Source: Cristatella mucedo (Eukaryota; Bryozoa; Phylactolaemata; Cristatellidae). Taken from it: 64,000 nt of DNA. The notes under the pieces are model-generated. The model searched no databases and was not told where the DNA came from. It was given only the letters and a program-made list of their open reading frames with translations. The position numbers and the translations under genes are program-made. Shown here in pieces: positions 1-12,336 of this stretch; within the stretch, counting starts at the first letter, position 1, and every line of letters starts with the position of its first letter. The stretch is taken from contig WPIO01000011.1 in NCBI GenBank assembly GCA_009760855.2, forward strand, positions 802,501-866,500, written 5' to 3'.

Positions 1-1262
1 TAAACCCCTATTATTAAGCGACCTTATTTCAGGCTATAAAAGTATCGATCTATTCGCTTAACAGAAACGTGGGTCAACTCGGTCGACTGCCCTGATCATA
101 AAACTGGAAGTAGAGTTGCTATTATCAAGCACTCGAATTTCAACTTCAAGATGTTTGCATTTCCCTCGAAGCAGTCTTTCGAATCTATTGTCTCGATTGC
201 ACGCGACAACAAGCTACCGATGGTTGCAGTAGTTTATTGCCAACCGGAAAGCGAGTCCGCCTTTCGCTCAGATTTCTCTGATCTCATTTTGATTTAGCGA
301 GCAAGAAATAGATCTTCCTTGCTATACGTGATTTCAACATTTATTTTGACAGCTTATCTGACACCTTCAGCACTAAATTTCGTGCACTGACTGACTTGTC
401 GTCTTTTGCAGCTCGTGTGCATGGCCTGACTCACGACAATTGTCACGAACTCGACCAAATCTTCTCATACAACTTCACTTTATCCTTACCAATTATTGCA
501 AATTGCTGCTTGTCTGACTACTTGGAGATTTTATTCAGTCTACAATGTGTGTCCTCCTCATTTAGTATCACCTGTGAATCACGAAACCTTACAACCCTCG
601 ACATCTATGCTGTTTGTACTAGATTATCTGCTTCGCCTCTGCTGGTTAATCCCCCTTCCGACCCGTCATTATTAGTAGGTTGCTACAACATGATCCTAGC
701 TGACAAGCTCGGTGAGTTTTCACGTGTAACCAAGTGCACTGCCCACCCTCGCCCAGGTGGCCTTTGTTCTACCGTAGACATAAAACTAGCTAGGTCTATC
801 ACCTGGGGATCACTGATGCTCCTGGCTCAGTGGTAGACTCCAGAGTATCGCTGCGAATGCACAAAGATCAGCCGAAGAACTGAAAAAATATGGGGTACGA
901 CGGGGATCTGAGTAGGGTTCTCGTTCGTTTCACGGCTAATGCTCTCCCTCTATCCGATTTGATCGTCGGACACAAAATCTAGTCTTTCACTTCTTTACAG
1001 GTAATACTAAGTTTTACCTTTGCTTGCATCATTCCCAGCCCTCAAGCATGTCAGATTCTCTCAACTCCTTTGCAGAATGCATTGATGCCATCTGCACATG
1101 GATGTCAGGAATTTTTTATTTGAAGAATAATAAAATCAACTTGCTATTTATTGGAAAACCATGTGTGATTTAGAAATTGCAAGGGTTAACGCTCAAAATT
1201 GACTCGGCTAGAACATCTGTTGAATCTGCACAAAATCTATGTGTCCCGCTGCTAAGTGACAT
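1..1262 (+). mobile_element. LINE family X (CR1-like), 5' part, internally deleted
   Basis: Endonuclease-region codons (a degenerate GNFNIHFDN-type motif at about 330-350, then a region equivalent to LADKLGEF and IKLARS at about 700-800) match the copy at 61630-64000. At about 806-840 it jumps directly to reverse-transcriptase sequence, so the middle is deleted. Many stops; dead copy. It continues at 2211 after a nested insertion. Confidence 0.75.
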
Positions 1263-1308
1263 AATATTAAAAATAATAATGCACTTGATAAAGCCCCCTC
1301 AGAGAACT

Positions 1309-1386
<78 letters not shown>

Positions 1387-2210
1387 GTGCTTTACATTTG
1401 CTACAAGGGAAGTGCGATTGAATGGTGAGTAAAATCATGCTTGATAAACATGAAAAACATGGTTAGGGGTGACATGCACAGTGTCAGCATGCAAATGTGG
1501 TTAGCGGCAACATGCACAGTGTCATCACGCATAAGCACATGAAGAACGAATCATAGGGACAAACTAAATGCTGTCCTAAATAGGTATGTTTTTAAGTTTT
1601 TTTTAATGTGGTCAAGTTAGGGGATGTTCTGACGCATGTCGGGAGTGAGTTCTAGGCTTTAGCAGCATACAAACTAAATGCACAATCTCCAAAGGATTTG
1701 AGGTTTGTACGAGGTATTGGTAAACTGTGGGATTCCGAAAGGTGGGTGGTACGATGCTTGGCCTGGTGGGGGAGTAGATCTGAGAGATAGGCTGGAGCCA
1801 AAGAATGAAGTGACCTAAAAGTGAGCGACAAGACCTTGAAGTCGATCCTTGCTTGACTGGTAACCAGTGCAGGTCGGCGAGAAGTGGTGTTTTGTGGCAA
1901 CTGCGACGCTCACGACAGACAAGCCTAGCTGCTGAGTTTTGCACCGTCTTTCATCGCCTGATTGCACATGACGGTAGGCCAGCAAGCAGTGAATTACAGA
2001 AGTCAAGACGGGATGCCACAAATGCATGGACCAACTTAGACGTGGTATCCTTATCTAAACAAGCCCGAATTTTAGCAATGTTATATAGCTGAAAGTAGGC
2101 CGACTTGAGTGTGGAGCTGATATGGTCGTCTAAAGAGAGGTCACTTTGGAACATGACACCTAAATTTCGGGCTGATTCAACCCGAGATATACTGGCAGAG
2201 CCAATTTTGA
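1263..2210 (-). mobile_element. LINE family X 3' fragment nested in the preceding LINE
   Basis: A minus-strand copy covering the RT C-terminal region (SRVESARNLGVMFQSDLSLD, LVHAFVASRLDFCNSLLAGL) to the AAT/ATT tail. GACAT at 1258-1262 and again at 2211-2215 is the target duplication; joining the flanks restores the host LINE sequence. Its tail contains a large GA/CT expansion. Confidence 0.8.
1311..1384. repeat. CT/GA microsatellite inside a LINE tail
   Basis: About 37 CT units. They replace the short AGAAAGAGATTGAG stretch of the family X tail. Confidence 0.95.
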
Positions 2211-3026
2211 GACATTTAATTCGACGACCAACTAAGCTCCACAATCAAATCTGGCTACTTTAAACTACATAACATTGCTGAAATTCAGGCTTGTTTAGAC
2301 AGGGATGCCACATCTAAATTGCTCCGTGCTTTTGTGACAGCCCGTCTTGACTTCTGTAACTAACTGCTTGCTGGTCTACCGGCCTGTGCACTCAGGCGCT
2401 TGCAGCCGGTGCGAAACTCCGCAGCTAGGTTTGTCTATAACGATCGCCAAAGTTTTCACATCACACTATTTCTCGCCAATCTGCACTGGTTTCCAGTCAA
2501 GCAACGCTCCGACTCAAGATTTCATCGCTCACGTTTAGGTCCCTTCATTCTCCGGCTCCAGCCTAGCTATCAGGTATACTCCCCCACCAGGCTAAGCATC
2601 GTAGCACCAGCTCTTCGGAATCTAATTGTTCACCTAAACCTCGTTAGAATCTCAAATCCTTTGGAGACCGTGCATTTAGGTTGCACACCCCAAACCCCGA
2701 ACTCAATCCCGACTCACTTCTCTCGACATCTAATAACTTGACCACATTTAAAGAGAAAGTTTAAAAGGCATCTATTTCTCACAGCATTTAGTGTATCCCT
2801 GGGATTAAAATTGTATATGCTGACGCGTGCTGACACCGTGCATACTGCAACTAACCATACTTGCATGCACACCGTGTGCATGTCACCCCAAATTATGTTA
2901 TTCTGGTTTATTGATCATGTTACCTCTAACCATTTTATTCGTGCTTACTTTGCAGCAATTGTAAATCGCCTTGAAGGAGATTGAGTTGTCTGAGGGCGCT
3001 ATATCAAAGGTTTTATTATTAATACA
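2211..3026 (+). mobile_element. LINE family X, 3' part of the copy that starts at 1
   Basis: Resumes the interrupted + strand LINE: ACLDRDATSKL, LLAGLPACALRRLQPV, DLHWFPVKQR-like codons, then the 3' UTR (GTGCATGTCACC...) and the tail GGAGATTGAGTTGTCTGAGG with an ATT-rich end. Confidence 0.8.
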
Positions 3027-3490
3027 ACTATTAACATACTACAAGGAAACGGAATGTACGAGCCACAGCAGGGAGCATGCTTAACCCCTGCTTAGCTCTG
3101 GCAATAGGTCATTGTGGCCTCCTGTGATTAGCTGCATTGTGACGTTCATCGCATGATGACCTCCAATCATCTATCCTTTAGGATGTGGATACTGGGTGAC
3201 CGGACTCGGCGCCCGATCCCCTGTCTACGCCTGCGAACTTCTTCCCGCCATTTGCCTAGACTAATGGGCATCATCGCCAAACCAGCCTCGTATCAAAAGT
3301 TAGGATTCGCCGATTCGGTAACCCCCAACTGCCTTATTGCATCGTGGCTGCACTAGGCTTCTGAAACTCCTACGGTTGCAAGAGCACTACAGCCAAACTG
3401 GCTCAAGTATTTGTGACGCAAGTGCATCAAGATTATTGCAATATTCCACGTATTCCATGGACAAGTGACGTGTCTCAGCTCGTGTTGGGC
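3027..3490. other. Unassigned intergenic DNA
   Basis: No conserved coding signal or recognised repeat seen; only short open frames without family features. Confidence 0.4.
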
Positions 3491-3606
3491 TCAAGTGTCG
3501 AATCAAGTGTCGAAGTGTCAATCAAATGTTGAATCGCATCAAGTGTCAAGTGTCAAATAAAAAAAATATCAAATATCAAAATCAAATATCAAGTGTCGAA
3601 TCACAT
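3491..3606. repeat. Degenerate minisatellite of ATCAAGTGTCGA-type units
   Basis: About ten imperfect units of 10-12 bp (TCAAGTGTCGAA, TCAAGTGTC, TCAAATATC). Confidence 0.75.
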
Positions 3607-3879
3607 TTCAAGGTCTTCCTTCAGGCAAAGAGGTCACTTTGCTCGCCAATGCAAGCCTATCTGCAAGACCTCCTTGTGCCTCCAGCGTGCTCTTGCACCA
3701 CCCACTCGGTCAACATCTGGTCATCTCAATGCTTAAATTTAATCCGCTGTATTTAGCCGCTCGGAACGCTTGGAATGACATTTGGCATTGCGATTTGCAC
3801 CCGTGAAAAACTTCAAACATTTAATAGAAAACTCATTTGTTGTCAATTTGTAGCTATCCATCCGTTTTTTATGGCCAAT

Positions 3880-3902
3880 ATATATATATATATATATATA
3901 TA
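3880..3902. repeat. TA microsatellite
   Basis: About eleven TA units directly upstream of a SINE tail. Confidence 0.9.
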
Positions 3903-3913
3903 ACCATACATAT

Positions 3914-4050
3914 AATTCATTTATATAGCGCCCCAAGAGAACTTAGTCTCTAATCAGGCGCTTCACATATGCCTCGGGCTCGAGCCCATGACCTCAGTCA
4001 GACCTTGGTCGGGGCGAGCACCTTAATTGCTAGACCAAACCAGCTCGGCA
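3914..4050 (-). mobile_element. tRNA-like SINE with LINE family X tail
   Basis: On the minus strand it starts TGCCGAGCTGGTTTGGTCTA (A-box-like TGGTTTGGTCTAG), carries a B-box-like GGGCTCGAGCCC, and ends with a tail close to the LINE X tail (AGAGACTAAGTTCTC ... GGGGCGCTATA). Related copies: 20601-20740, 26345-26485, 57989-58146. Confidence 0.75.
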
Positions 4051-4225
4051 ATTTATTTTAGATGTGGCGTGCCTATTTAGCAACGACTGCCATTCAGCTG
4101 CAGAGCCACGTGCATGATAAATTATGCGTTGACCTCTTTGCGAAAATGTGTAGTCAATGGTTGTGAAAGCACTTTAAATTTTTGTTGATTGTGTATGCGT
4201 TTTGCAGCTTCTCAGTCACCTCAGG

Positions 4226-4450
4226 GCTTGGGCCAGCGGTGAGGTGCTCGCTCATAGCAACTCAAATCCTCGGTTCGGGTTCTGCAGCTGCCAATCATGT
4301 ATTACTGCTGCATGCCGGGTGATAGTTGCTGAGGCTTGTCTACCGCCCTACCCATTTAATGATACTTCGTTTGCAACAGATCGCAACTGCATAGAAAGAG
4401 ATTAAGTTCTCCGAGGGCACCGCAAAAAATGCACGATTATTATTACATAA
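4226..4450 (+). mobile_element. Second tRNA-like SINE type with LINE X tail
   Basis: Head GCTTGGGCCAGCGGTGAGGT, B-box-like GGTTCGGGTTC, then a longer body, and the tail AAAGAGATTAAGTTCTCCGA followed by an ATT-rich end. The body differs from the other SINE copies. Confidence 0.6.
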
Positions 4451-5721
4451 ATAATGCGGAGGAATCAGCTACAACTTACTCACTTTCTTTTTTCAATGCC
4501 ATCTATAGTTAGTCTGCCTGTTGCCTTCAGCTGGCTCGCTACATGCAATCGTAGTTTGGCTAAATGCGCTGCTATTAGTACCTTGATTTTTAAGCTTTTT
4601 CAATTAATTTTAGTGGATTCTAATGAGCTTCCTCACACAAGGAATAGTATTCTACCCATGCCTATGCGATGGCTGAGCTAGATTGGTTGAGAGAGATTGG
4701 CGAATTCGCCCTTCCCTAAAGAGGGGCAGCTACCTAGACACCCTTATTTCTATGCCCACCGCCCATCACCAGCGACGAAATTATGTCCTAATGTCACTCG
4801 ATGAACTACTTGCGAATTCAAGTCAAATAAGCACAGTGATCTCAATTACGTTCTTTGATTAATGGTCTAGCAATGCCTACATGAACATTTTGTAGGTGTT
4901 GCCACATTTCATTAAGATTTTGCACGTCTTTCCGCTAGATAGAAATCCTGATTCTGTCAATGCCTATGAGCTCATTAAATATTTGTTTGCAAAACTAAGT
5001 CAGCGTTTACTCACTTTTATATTAGTTACCTACCCAAAACATTTATACAACAGCGAAGGGTGCCGTCCCACAATATTTTAGATATTCCCTATTCTTCCTT
5101 TATGCAATTGCATATTACTATTACTGCTGAAAAGCGTTGAAAAGCAACGCTCAAACTGTGATTAAAATTTTGGTCATCAAAACAAGGTCCACGGTGCGCT
5201 ATTCAACCATTGGTCGGACTTCTAATGGCACGCATAAGTCGCTGGTGGGCACATTAGGGGAAATCGGGTATAAATTCAAAGGAGAAAACCAGTAGGGTGG
5301 GAAAAGACGAGAAACGATTGAGGATGATTCTGGCTCGCTTCAATAGCTGGAAATTTTTAATTAAGAGATATGTTTGGATCTTAAGATAGAAAGACCGGAT
5401 GTTGCGGGAAATGCGGTATTACATCCCATATGTTTCCTCAGTTGGTGGCATAACAAGCAGACAGAAGACACGAATTTGTCAAAACAAGTTCATTTTAAAG
5501 TCATGAATCTTAATAGTTTAAATGCCGAAGCATTGCGTGTTAAGCTCCCATGCTTTAAATATTCTATTTTAAGGAAATAATGATTAATGAAAAAATGCCT
5601 TGACAAATCAAGGAATGTCATAGTTGGATTTGCTAAGTTGAGTTTCAGAAATTACCAGGTATTTAATGAAAGCAAATTTCTATTTATAAGCTATAACAAT
5701 ATATTTATGAAGCCAAGTGAA
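4451..5721. other. Unassigned intergenic DNA
   Basis: AT-rich with short open frames only; no domain, RNA gene or repeat recognised. Confidence 0.4.
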
Positions 5722-6291
5722 GTCTTTATTTCTGTAAGTCTAGCACTGATGTGAGTTTTTCCTTGGAGATATTTTTCGAAAAATGTTTACCGCCGATCGG
5801 GTTGCAGAAACTGTTCCTAATCGGAAGGGCATACTTTACTGCGACCTTCAGCCTTTCGTGGCTTCTTCTTCGATTCAATGCTAAATTTACCCTAAAAATT
5901 TCAGAATTTTCACTTTTACTCAATCTTTGAAGTTTTTCACTTTTCTGCATGTCGATTTGTGTTTCAATAAATTTCTTACTTACAGCTAATTGATTTTCAC
6001 GCTAGCTGCCGTTTGGTGCGTGCAAACAGACACTCCCAGAGCTTTCCATTTGTTCTCGTAAAGTGGTAGCTCATTCCCGGCAACTTTTTAGAGAGGAACT
6101 TATCAAATTGACCAAAGACTATTTCCTGAGAAAACAACAAATCCAATTTCTGGAACATTTTAATTCGATGAGACAAGTGGATGTACATGTAAAACAATGT
6201 AGCTATGAGAATGTGACAACTCCTACTTCTGGAATATTTTAAGCTGACGGAACATGTAAATGAATTAACGATTTTATTTTTTAATAAAATT
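5722..6291 (-). repeat. Repeat R1, copy 1, with a small basic open frame
   Basis: A 0.57 kb block repeated at 43441-44000. On the minus strand (5726-5950) both copies keep an open frame with VNLALNRRR, HERLKVAVKYA and FCNPIGGKH in the same order. Both copies end at AATAAAATT on the + strand. The element class is not recognised. Confidence 0.75.
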
Positions 6292-7780
6292 GTATTAACA
6301 TTAATTCATGTATGTATATATGTATGTATGAAATACGATTCACAATTTAATTTTTACAAGTTAAGCTGAAAGTGAACTAGGTGTATGATCTCTGTTCTCA
6401 TTGGACAGTGCCTGTCATTGGTGGTTTCCTGCTAGCATGTCAGCGTAATACCTGTAGATGCAACTCATTTACACTGCAGGCTACATTGGAGGATTATCGG
6501 CTGCTGGCAGTTCTGACGGTATTCCCTAGAAGTCTTGGCTGCGAGCGCTTTAGCGAACAGCTTCGGCGGTTAATTGCAAAGGTATTGTACATATGACCCT
6601 GCTGCTGCGGTGCCTGTCAGTAGGAGTTCCAGCCAGCGCCGCGAAATGAGCGTAAATTCTTAGGCGAATTGCAACCTTTTTGCCGAGTTATCGGTCTGAT
6701 ATGCAAAGCCAGTTTTTGGATGTTCCGTAGTCGGAGCATCCCAAAAATGCTTTCAATGGTCTCTCGTGAGAGCAACTCAAAATTGATGCGTCTGCCCCCG
6801 AAAGAACGTCTCCGTACGTCTCCTTCGCCAAGTCCTGCAGATCCTCTCTGCAGGCAGAGCCAGAATGCGCGTGCGCAAGGCGCGCCGCCCGGGCAGGCTC
6901 TCTAGGCCCTCCAATAAAAACAAGAAGAAGCCTTTATTCCTACTTTTCGGAGAGCCTCGAGCTTAGCACTTAAAATGAGCAGCACCAAAGCCAACTAAAA
7001 GAAATCACAGCCTCATTTGGAGAGCTTTGCCCCCTCGTAGCGAAGCGAACTGCCATTGAGGTTTGTCGAGTTCGTTTCAAAAACAGTGGGTTGCATCGTC
7101 GGCCCGGCATGCGCCGGGGCGTGGCGTCAATTGCTTTCGCGAGGCCCGCCAAGGAAACATCATGATAGCCGAGTTAGACGGCACTGTCATCTCCACTTTG
7201 AGAATCGGAAGCTGAGCGCCGCCGCGGAAGGCGCGCCGAACGAAAAGCCTCTCTTGAACTTGTTCAGTAAAAGAATAGTTGCTTCCGCAGCCCCTCTGTT
7301 AACAGCATGGCGCGCTTTTCAAGAAATGATAAAATCGTCCAAAAACTCGCTCCACAATGGGCAAAAGCCGTCCTTCACTTGCCGAAGCACGTTCTCTCGT
7401 CCGCTCTGCTGCCAATGCAGCGCAGAAATCTTACAAAATAGTCCTACAGAATGATCTTGCTTACTGTGTTCTGGTCATTTGCCGATCGGCAAAACTTGGG
7501 ATTGCATTTACACCTTGTGCGTCTTTAAAAAGGCAAATTTTCTAACTCAAAAATTCTACACTATTTTTGGACTTTGGCCTTGAGCGCTCAGCTGGAATGA
7601 CCTTGGCTCAAACTCGGCGTGAAGCTCGCTGGCGACATCGGCAGAGCTGACACAGTACGATCCGACAAATAGCTGCGATACACTGCAAAACTGAGACTCG
7701 CTGTCGCACACTGCGATATCTGTGTATATGTATATATTTATGTACATTTGCTGTAATTTCAGCAATGAAAGACAAAATCT
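6292..7780. other. Unassigned intergenic DNA, partly CpG-rich
   Basis: The part at about 6850-7250 is CpG-rich with several short overlapping open frames on both strands, none with a recognisable domain. No splice-bounded exon could be defended. Confidence 0.35.
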
Positions 7781-8840
7781 TGGTTTTTCAATCCAAATTA
7801 TACAAAATAGTGTTACGGGTTTACAAAGGAAAGTTCTTGCAATTGCTTTGACACGCTCTTCTGCTCTCCTGCCTCAGATGACCCAAGCGGCCACCAGGCC
7901 ATTTCTTTTCAAATTTCGATTGAACTAGCATTTAAAAAATGATGCGTGCGACTGTGATTTCGAAGTCAAATTGTAGAGAATACTACGTCAGATTTCTGCT
8001 CTAAATTTTATCCGATTGTGACGGCGCTTTTTCACGCTATGGTCTCCGATGGCCCGGTCATTCTACAATAGTCGTAGAGCAACTGAAGGTTTCATTATGT
8101 TATACAGAACTTATTATGAGTTCACATTCGAAACTTCGTGCGACTTTACATGAGCATTTTCATGCTATGGTCTTCAGTGGCCCGGAAAATTTAGCCCAAA
8201 CTGCGGTACAGCTTTCATTTCAGACAATTTCAGACAAATTTCAGACAACTTCGCGTGTGCATCCTCGCACTCCTTTAATGGTCGTCTAATCCTCCAAGTC
8301 AGAGCCACAGTGCCGCCATTTTGGGCTGCGATACAGCTGCATTTTCATAATATGTCTCGTGCAACTACCTTTTTCCGTATTATAGTAAACAGTGTTCAAG
8401 ATTTACTAACCAAATTTGCTTGCATAGTCCCTAGGCGCTCTCGCTCAGATGGTGATTCGGGAATGGTTTGAAACCGCTATACGTCCTCAATCTTCGAGGC
8501 ATATTATTTTAACTGTGTGCGTCTTGAAACTGAGGTTTTATTAGCATATTGTATAAAAAATCGGTTTACCCACCAAATTCCATACTAGTTTGCATGAGTG
8601 TTTTCACGCTATCGCCTCAAATATCCAGGCCAGCCTTATTGCATGGTCAACTTAGAAATAGCTGCCATTACAATAAAGGCTTTGAGCAACTGTGGTTTGA
8701 ATTCCCTTTTGCAGAAAACAGTGCTTCGGGTTTAGCCACTACATTGCTTAGATTTTGCATGCTTATTTTATGGTCTCCAATGGCAATCAGAGGCTGTAGC
8801 ATTATAACGCGTACGCTTAGTCGCTTAAAATTTGATTGGT
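7780..8840. repeat. Degenerate tandem repeat array (period about 130-170 bp)
   Basis: A recurring block (TTTTCACGCTATGGTCTCC then a GGCCCGG-like end) appears near 8030, 8157, 8598 and 8765, with accompanying phrases GCAACT-G-GGTTT, ATTTTGGGCTGCG and CGTGCGACT between. Related phrases recur at 13790-14000. Copies are strongly diverged. Confidence 0.5.
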
Positions 8841-9556
8841 AAGCCCGAACAATGCTTTCTGTAAGTTTAAATTGAATCCAAAGTTACACGACGCGTATTT
8901 ATGGAAATACTATCTATGTTGCAATTGAAAAACGCAAGACAGCTCTTCAAGGGGGCCAGTCGCGGACACTGCAAAAGAAGCTTAATGCTAAAGGCTAAAT
9001 CGCATTAAGTTTAAAGCTTCAAATGTACACTTTTTTCTTGTAGAGTTAAAATTCGCAGGAGAGCGATAGTTATGAAAGTATCTCTATCAATATTCATTTG
9101 AATGTTTATGGAGGCTGAATGGCTCATGGCCACTGGAGGCCCAGCCACAGGAGTAGATAGGCAAGTGCAACGGCGTGAAATTCCTCGAATGGTTACAGAA
9201 CATTGTTTTCTGCTACGGTGAATCGAAACCTCCCGAAGTTGAGCGAAGATTATTGCGGAAAACTGCAGCTGCAGCGCCGTTGCCGCAATATTTGGGGTGC
9301 TTATTGGGCCGGGCCAGCCTAGGGGATAGCACAAGAACGTGCAAGAGCAATAGCATGAAATTTAGTGGGTCAACCTGGACTCCTCCCCGCGCTGAAGAGC
9401 GGCCTCGGGGTGGTGTGGACCTCCTAGCGCGGTGTGGACCTTTACTTGATTTCTCCGTAATACCTTCGGGTATTCCGCTGCTATCTTCGCTGCGACTATT
9501 TATGAGCTGTCCTCGGATATGACACACAAAACAGTACCTGCTTAGCATAAGGTGCA
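8841..9556. other. Unassigned DNA upstream of LINE Y
   Basis: Overlapping open frames on both strands at 9175-9566 show no domain. The last 200 bases may be the 5' UTR of the LINE that follows. Confidence 0.35.
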
Positions 9557-9930
9557 ATGTCGCCATTAGTCGATACCTACCGGCGGTCCTTCTCTGGAGG
9601 TTCAGTGATCAAACCTACGAATCGTAAGTTTAAAGTGCTGAATAGTACTTGTTGCGGTAGTAGCCCACCCGCCGTAGCCCAGTACGTTGTGAAACGTCGT
9701 CCGACGGCCGTTACCAAGGTCCAATTCAAATTCAAAGAGCCAGCGTCCGCCAGGCCGGATGCAAGCGGTAGAGAATACAAGCCACTTCATCGCCGTTGCC
9801 CAGTTGTTGGACAGCCTCTTAAATTCCGCCTACTAAATGTCCGCTCGCTAAAAACCAAGGGGTTACTTATCCGCGATCAGGTGGTCCAGGAGAAGCTAGA
9901 TGCATTTCTGCTTACCGAAACATAGATGAC

Positions 9931-10100
9931 CCTGTGCATGTCACCACTAACCATAATATTCATTTTGTTTATTTTTCAAGCATGATTTTACTTACTATTC
10001 AATTGCATATCACTTTGCAGCAAATGTAAAGCGCCTAGAAAGAGATTAAGTTCTCTGAGGGCGCTTTATCAGGTGCAATATTATTATTATTATTATTATT
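9931..10100 (+). mobile_element. Short LINE X 3' end nested in LINE Y
   Basis: A 5'-truncated 170 bp copy: CTGTGCATGTCACC, the GCGCCTAGAAAGAGATTAAG tail and ATT repeats. AGATGAC at 9924-9930 and 10101-10107 is the target duplication; the endonuclease frame is continuous across the empty site. Confidence 0.85.
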
Positions 10101-12336
10101 AGATGACGCCTTGTTCCAGTAGCTGTATTTCCGAGACCACTCTACCCGGGTTCTCATTCTATCAGTCCATGAGTTCTGACAAGGTTGGTGGTGGAGTTGC
10201 AATTGTTATTCGCGAATCGTTTGGCTATCAAATCTGCAGTTTCTCGCATGGGTCATTGTTTGAATCGGTTGCTATCAGGTCTTCATCAAAGACAATGCCT
10301 CTCACTGTTGTGATATACCGGCCTCCTTCTGGCTGTCTAAACTTGAATATAGACGAATTTTCAGAGTTCCTTGCTAAAATATTTGTGTGGCCGTTACTGA
10401 TTGTAGGAGACTTCAATGTTCACGTTGACAACCCTAGCAACAGCCAGGTCCGCTCATTTATTGATTGTCTGGGGAATTTTAATTTGGCCATACACGTTAA
10501 TCATAGCACCCACGTTGGCTGTCACATTCTAGATCTCGTGATCACTAAGGATGTCTTCCCCAATGACTTTTTGGTGTGCCCACTGACCCTCTCAGATCAT
10601 TGTTCGGTCTCGTTAACTGTTCCTGCTCCCTCGAACGTACAGGGCAATGTCGAATTTGCCAAACGACGTAACTTACAAAGCATTGACATGGACAAGTTTT
10701 TAAAATCTGTTTGTGATGCAGGTCTTCTTGATCTGCATTCAGACTCGACCGGTAGCCTCGATACCCTCACTGATGAGATGGACATGACAATCGGGAGTGC
10801 TCTTTACAAGCAAGCTTCCGTTCGCTCTATCCGTGTTCAAAGTCGTCGAGATTCCTTTCAATTTACAAAAAAACTCCTTAAGCTGCGCCGTGTTAAGCGC
10901 AGGCTAGAACGTCGTTTCAAGAAATCGGGGTCTGAGACAGACCTATTCAATTTAAAGACTTCCTTGTTGAAAAAGTTTACAACCGAAAGCTTAAAAAAGC
11001 CAGGGCTTCTTTTTTCATTAGAAAGCTGAATTCCTGCCAGTCGGACACTAAACAGATTTATGAGACAGTAAACCATTTACTGGCCAATGCTGTCAGGTCT
11101 GACTCCCCAGATATTAAGGGCTCAGCCGAAAAGTTTTCAGCCTTCTTTACTGAAATATTGTGCACATTCGTGCCTCCATTAAGCCCCCTCCGACCAAAGC
11201 AATCGCCGTTCCTCAATCTGTGACCTTCCTTAAAAGGTTCACCGACGTTTCTGCAAGCGATGTGGCTGCCTTAATAAGGTCTAGCAAAAAGAGCTCGTCT
11301 CCTGAAGACCCTATACCTTCATCTCTGTGGTCTTCACTTGCAGACCAACTTAGCCCTGCCATAACCAAGATCTTTAATGCTTCTTTAGGAAGAGGGGTCG
11401 TCCCCGAAGTCCTTCAAATCGGCAATCGTTAGACCTATTCTTAAAAAGCCTGGATCAGACACAGAGTTCCTAGCAAACTATCGCCCAGTTTCTTTTCTTC
11501 TGTTCTTATCAAAGATTCTCGAAAAAATTCTTGCTAAGTAGCTGGTTGAACATATTGAAAGTAATGAAATGTCAGAAACATTTTAATCAGGGTTCAAGAG
11601 GCAGCACTCTACTGAAACAGCTCTCCTCCGTGTTAACAATGACATTCTACGTGGCAACGACGACGGGAATGTCACTGCCTTAGCTCTGCTAGATCTGTCT
11701 GCTGCCTTCGACACCATTGATCACGAAGTTCTTCTTGAACTATTGAGAACAATGATCGGTCTGGCAGACGAAGCACTGGCGCGGTTTAAATCATACTTGT
11801 CTGATCGTGTTCAATCCGTGTCGTGTGGGGGTCAGGTCTCAGACACGAGAAGGGTCACCTGTGGAGTCCCTCAAGTGTCTGTACTCGATCCCTTGCTGTT
11901 CTCCATGTATACACAACCTCTGGGAAAAGTGATTAAGGCACATGGAATAGGATATCACTTCTATGCTGACGATACTCAGTTGTATTAGTCATTTAAACCG
12001 TCGGAATCTGCTGCAGCAACTGAGAAACTGAATGCTTGCCTTGCCGATATTCGATCCTGGATGTCGGAAAACTTCCTGAAATTAAATGACGATAAAACCG
12101 AACTGCTGCTCATAGGAAACCCTAAGCGTGTGGATGAATTAAAAGGCTTTGCCGTTCTAATGAGTTGCTATTGTGCGGTCAGCACCACGTGCTCGAAATT
12201 TAGGTGTCGTGTTCGACAGCTGCCTCAATTTCAAAAGCTTCATTCAGAAGACTGCCTCTACAGCTAGCCCTCAAATCCGATCCCTATCCAAGATTAGGAG
12301 CTGTCTCCCACAATGGCTTGTAAAAAATGTAACTCT

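Noticed and set aside
3914-4050. Functional tRNA gene
   Set aside because: A- and B-box-like motifs are present but no cloverleaf can be drawn; the LINE-type tail and multiple copies point to a SINE.
10103-11029. 308-residue open frame as a host endonuclease gene
   Set aside because: It carries the endonuclease motifs of a CR1-like LINE and continues into a broken reverse transcriptase.
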